A DNA stretch of 64,000 bases from Clostridia bacterium. Its GTDB lineage: Bacteria; Bacillota; Clostridia; Oscillospirales; Acutalibacteraceae. Made by a program: the position numbers and the translations under genes. The stretch spans positions 1 through 64,000 of the forward strand of contig JAFXAK010000017.1 in NCBI GenBank assembly GCA_017517135.1. Reading direction: 5' to 3'. Shown here piece by piece: positions 60,955 to 64,000 of this stretch. Numbering within the stretch: position 1 is the stretch's first letter; each line of letters opens with the position of its first letter. Under the pieces are notes generated by a model. It did no database searches, was not told the origin of the DNA, and saw only the letters and a program-made list of their open reading frames with translations.

Positions 60955-62355
60955 ATGTTATTTTCAAGTATTCCGTTTTTATATTACTTTCTTCCTATAG
61001 TAATACTGCTTTATACTGTGGCTCCCAAGAAGCTTAAAAATACAGTATTACTGCTGTCCAGTCTGTTTTTCTACGGTTGGGGCGAGCCTAAGTATGTTTT
61101 CCTTATGTTAGGAACAATTTTCATAGGATATGTATTGGGACTTCTCACAGAAAAGCATCGCGGCACCTTTCTTGCAAAGCTGTGGGTAACTCTTTCTGCA
61201 GTTGTAAGCCTCGGTATGCTGGGTTATTTCAAATATGCGGACTTCTTCATTGAAAATTTCAATGCAGTAACCTCACTTTCCGTACCGCTTCTGAAAATCG
61301 CTCTGCCTATAGGCATAAGCTTTTATACCTTCCAGCTTCTCAGCTACACAATAGATGTATACCGCGGAGATGTTCCCGCTCAGAAAAACTTTATAACTCT
61401 TGCGGCTTATGTATCTCTCTTCCCTCAGCTCATAGCAGGCCCCATTGTCCGCTACTCCGATGTTGAAAAACAACTCATAGAAAGAAAACACTCCTTTGAA
61501 TATGCCGCAGCAGGTATCCGCCGTTTTATTATAGGTCTTTCAAAGAAGGTGCTTATTGCAAACGCTTTGGGCGAGGTTTGCGATATATTCAGAGCAAGTG
61601 ATGATAAGTCGGTTCTTTTCTACTGGCTTTACGCTATCTGCTTTACACTTCACATCTATTTCGATTTCTCCGGTTATTCCGATATGGCAATAGGTCTTGG
61701 CAAGCTCTTCGGCTTTGACTTTATGGAAAACTTCCGTCATCCCTTTGTTTCAAAGAGCATTACCGAGTTCTGGAGAAGATGGCATATTTCTCTCGGCTCC
61801 TGGTTCAGAGATTATGTATATATTCCCTTAGGCGGCAACAGAGTTTCAAAAATAAAGGGCTTCAGAAATATTTTCGTAGTATGGATGCTCACAGGCTTCT
61901 GGCACGGTGCAGCCTGGAATTTCATAGTATGGGGACTTTATTTTGCGGTGCTTCTCATAATTGAAAAGCTCTGGCTTAAAAAGTATATTGAAAAATCAAA
62001 GCTTTTCTCACATATTTATGTTATGCTCCTTATAGTTATAAGCTTTGTTATCTTCAATGCAAGCGATATGTCACAGGCATTCGCAGATATTGCAGGTATG
62101 TTCGGTGCAGGCTCACTTCCCTTCTACTCCGACGAATGGCTGTACTATCTCAGAAGCTTTGCCGTTATTATTGTAATTGCAATAATCGGCTCAACCGAAT
62201 TACCCGTCAAGGCTATGGCTGCTCTTAAAAAGAACAGCAAAATCGAAAAATGCATAAATGTTATTGAGCCTGTTGCACTCGTTGTATTACTCGTACTGAT
62301 AACAGCATACCTCGTTGACGGCTCATTCAATCCGTTCTTATATTTCCGATTCTGA
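60955..62355 (+). CDS. MBOAT-family O-acyltransferase (AlgI/DltB-like)
   Basis: 466 residues, about ten helices. Start MLFSSIPFLYYFLPIVILLY, LLLSSLFFYGWGEPKYVFLM, LPIGISFYTFQLLSYTIDVY, and the catalytic region FWRRWHISLGSWFRDYVYIP with the active His in MLTGFWHGAAWNFIVWG. Such proteins pass acetyl groups across the membrane for O-acetylation of exopolysaccharide or wall polymers. It forms an operon with the DHHW protein 15 nt downstream. Confidence 0.95.
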   Translation: MLFSSIPFLYYFLPIVILLYTVAPKKLKNTVLLLSSLFFYGWGEPKYVFLMLGTIFIGYVLGLLTEKHRGTFLAKLWVTLSAVVSLGMLGYFKYADFFIENFNAVTSLSVPLLKIALPIGISFYTFQLLSYTIDVYRGDVPAQKNFITLAAYVSLFPQLIAGPIVRYSDVEKQLIERKHSFEYAAAGIRRFIIGLSKKVLIANALGEVCDIFRASDDKSVLFYWLYAICFTLHIYFDFSGYSDMAIGLGKLFGFDFMENFRHPFVSKSITEFWRRWHISLGSWFRDYVYIPLGGNRVSKIKGFRNIFVVWMLTGFWHGAAWNFIVWGLYFAVLLIIEKLWLKKYIEKSKLFSHIYVMLLIVISFVIFNASDMSQAFADIAGMFGAGSLPFYSDEWLYYLRSFAVIIVIAIIGSTELPVKAMAALKKNSKIEKCINVIEPVALVVLLVLITAYLVDGSFNPFLYFRF

Positions 62356-62370
62356 CAGGAGGCTGAAAAA

Positions 62371-63477
62371 ATGAAAAACAACATTAAAAATATTATTGTC
62401 AGTGCAGTATTGGCTGTTTTCCTTTTCGGCTTATCCGTTTTCACCTGGGTAAAGGCACCCGACGATTATTCGGAATCCGAAAGAAGAGCACTCGCATCCT
62501 TCCCCGAGCTTTCGGTTGAAACAATCCTTTCGGGTAAGTTTATGACCTCTTTTGAGGACTACACTCTCGACCAGTTCCCTCTTCGTGACCTTTTCAGAAG
62601 AATAAAGGCTCTCACGGAGTTCAACATCTTCAATAAAAAGGATAATAACGACCTCTATATTGCAGACGGTTATGTTTCAAAGCTTGAATATCCCTTAAGT
62701 GAGGATATGCTCACAAACTCTGCGGACAAATTCTCATATCTCTATGAAACCTATATGGCAGATAAAGGTATGAATGTATATTTCTCCGTAGTTCCCGATA
62801 AAAACTACTTTTTAGCAGAGGAAAACGGCTATCTCTCAATGGACTACGAGGCCCTCGTTTCATTTATGAAAGAAAAGACATCGTATATGGAATATATCGA
62901 CATTTTTGATTTACTTTCCGTTGAAGATTACTACCGCACAGACACTCATTGGAAGCAGGAAAGCATTGTTGATGTAGCACAGCGTCTTGCTCAAAAAATG
63001 GGCGTTGAAATTTCGGGCGAATACACAGAAAATACCGTTGACAGTCCTTTCTACGGTGTTTATTACGGACAGTCCGCTCTCCCCTTAGAGCCTGATACCC
63101 TTAAATATCTCACAAACGATACTCTCCTTAACTGCATTGTAACAAGCTACAACACAGGCATTGCGGTAGAAAAGGATATGTATGATATGGAAGCGGCAAC
63201 AGGCAGGGACCCTTACGAAATGTTCCTTTGCGGCTCGGATGCTCTGCTTACAATAGAAAATCCCGAAGCCGCAACAGACAAGGAGCTTATTATTTTCCGC
63301 GATTCCTTCGGAAGCTCTCTTACTCCTTTGCTGTGCGAGGGCTATGCAAAAATCTATGTTGTTGATATCCGTTATATACAGAGTGCAATGCTCGGAAATT
63401 TCATAGATTTCAACAATCAGGATGTACTTTTCATCTACAGCACACTGCTTCTTAACAGCTCAGCTGCTTTTAAATAA
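62371..63477 (+). CDS. DHHW/AlgJ-like protein partner of the MBOAT enzyme
   Basis: 368 residues. One N-terminal helix, then an extracytoplasmic SGNH-like domain: YSESERRALASFPELSVETI, SFEDYTLDQFPLRDLFRRIK, YYRTDTHWKQESIV (the D-x-H-W motif) and IIFRDSFGSSLTPLL (nucleophile Ser). In AlgI/AlgJ and similar systems this partner completes transfer of the acetyl group to the polysaccharide outside the cell. CAGGAGGC lies 9 nt before the ATG. Confidence 0.92.
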   Translation: MKNNIKNIIVSAVLAVFLFGLSVFTWVKAPDDYSESERRALASFPELSVETILSGKFMTSFEDYTLDQFPLRDLFRRIKALTEFNIFNKKDNNDLYIADGYVSKLEYPLSEDMLTNSADKFSYLYETYMADKGMNVYFSVVPDKNYFLAEENGYLSMDYEALVSFMKEKTSYMEYIDIFDLLSVEDYYRTDTHWKQESIVDVAQRLAQKMGVEISGEYTENTVDSPFYGVYYGQSALPLEPDTLKYLTNDTLLNCIVTSYNTGIAVEKDMYDMEAATGRDPYEMFLCGSDALLTIENPEAATDKELIIFRDSFGSSLTPLLCEGYAKIYVVDIRYIQSAMLGNFIDFNNQDVLFIYSTLLLNSSAAFK

Positions 63478-63485
63478 AAATTGAT

Positions 63486-63521
63486 AATCAGAGCTTGTTT
63501 TTTACAGGCTCTGATTTTTTT
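63486..63521 (+). terminator. Rho-independent terminator
   Basis: ATCAGAGC-TG pairs with CA-GGCTCTGAT, followed by TTTTTTTATT. Confidence 0.9.
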
Positions 63522-63580
63522 ATTGCTTTAATATCGGCAGTATGTTATTATTTTATCAGTTCGTTAATGGTGGTGTATAT

Positions 63581-64000
63581 ATGACGAAAATTATGTTTGT
63601 TTGCTTAGGAAACATCTGCCGTTCTCCTATGGCGGAATTTGTTTTCAAAAAAATGCTTGCCGATAAAGGGCTCCAAACAGAGTTTTTTGTCTGCTCCTCG
63701 GCAACAAGCACCGAAGAAATAGGAAATCCCGTATATCCTCCCGCAAGAAGAGAGCTCAAAAAACACTCAATCTCCTGCGAGGAAAAAAAGGCTGTACAGC
63801 TGAAAAAGAGCGATTACGATAAATACGATTTCTTTATCTGTATGGATGACAGCAATGTAAGAAACACTCTGCGTATTTTCGGTGACGATAAAAAACACAA
63901 GGTCACAAAGCTGCTTCAATGGGCAGGCAGCGAAAAAAGCGTTGCGGACCCGTGGTATACGGGGAATTTTGAGGTGACATATAATGACATTGTCACGGGA
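63581..64000 (+). CDS. Low-molecular-weight protein-tyrosine phosphatase (3' end outside window)
   Basis: 140 codons are present, no stop before the right edge. Active-site loop MFVCLGNICRSPMAEFVF (Cys-x5-Arg-Ser) at residues 5-22 and the general-acid Asp in VADPWYTGNF. Family enzymes dephosphorylate tyrosine on proteins and often regulate polysaccharide biosynthesis kinases, which would suit the adjacent O-acetylation pair; that link is inference. The ATG at 63581 has GGTGG 8 nt upstream. Usual length ~150, so only a few residues are missing. Confidence 0.93.
   Translation, partial: MTKIMFVCLGNICRSPMAEFVFKKMLADKGLQTEFFVCSSATSTEEIGNPVYPPARRELKKHSISCEEKKAVQLKKSDYDKYDFFICMDDSNVRNTLRIFGDDKKHKVTKLLQWAGSEKSVADPWYTGNFEVTYNDIVTG

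Overview
The window looks like a chromosomal segment of a gut-type clostridial Firmicute, most likely Oscillospiraceae/Ruminococcaceae. This rests on a dockerin-tailed exported protein, a SCIFF peptide with its radical SAM maturase, an Agr-type peptide system, GPH-family sugar transporters, GGAGG-type ribosome binding sites, AT-rich DNA and frequent hairpin plus T-tract terminators. The assignment is inference; no rRNA or complete tRNA is present.

Layout. 1-7.2 kb: two large exported surface proteins (one cut by the left edge, one ending in a dockerin), a small XRE regulator and a Thr/Glu-linker lipoprotein. 7.3-10.6 kb: a divergent Agr-type quorum-sensing locus (agrA-agrC-xre facing agrD-agrB) whose 49-residue precursor has no cysteine and probably yields a serine lactone. 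10.8-17.6 kb: an AT-rich accessory patch with an Avs-like STAND NTPase, a back-to-back two-helix coiled-coil membrane protein, a decayed tnpV and two truncated genes. It ends at the 3' half of a tRNA-Arg(CCT) followed by a tRNA-type terminator, which reads as an integration scar, and then a cluster of small hairpins. 17.9-24.8 kb: an ECF sigma factor coupled to an anti-sigma-like protein that carries a serpin, small membrane proteins and lipoproteins, and a second sigma/zinc-anti-sigma operon whose third gene has an in-frame amber stop. 24.9-48 kb: a DUF4143 ATPase behind three evenly spaced repeats, then carbohydrate genes (GH29, GH30, two GPH transporters, an EIIC-like permease, YhcH, ChbG-type deacetylase, acyltransferases, a nucleotidyltransferase), interrupted by a third sigma/anti-sigma set with a metalloprotease. 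41-55 kb: core genes (trxB, cca, MATE exporter, PLP decarboxylase, SCIFF and maturase, Na/Pi transporter, rpsU, YqeG phosphatase, PepP-type peptidase, efp). 55-64 kb: a two-gene ABC exporter, a fourth sigma/anti-sigma operon with a lipoprotein, an MBOAT/DHHW O-acetylation pair and a low-molecular-weight phosphatase cut by the right edge.

Together the genes describe a cell investing in envelope sensing (four ECF sigma units, each beside a different membrane or exported partner), extracellular polysaccharide handling and peptide signalling. The loci most worth a second look are the sigma/serpin unit, the Avs-like NTPase with its membrane neighbour at an integration scar, the cysteine-free AgrD, and the leader of the dockerin gene, which has an upstream ORF and two interlocking helices.
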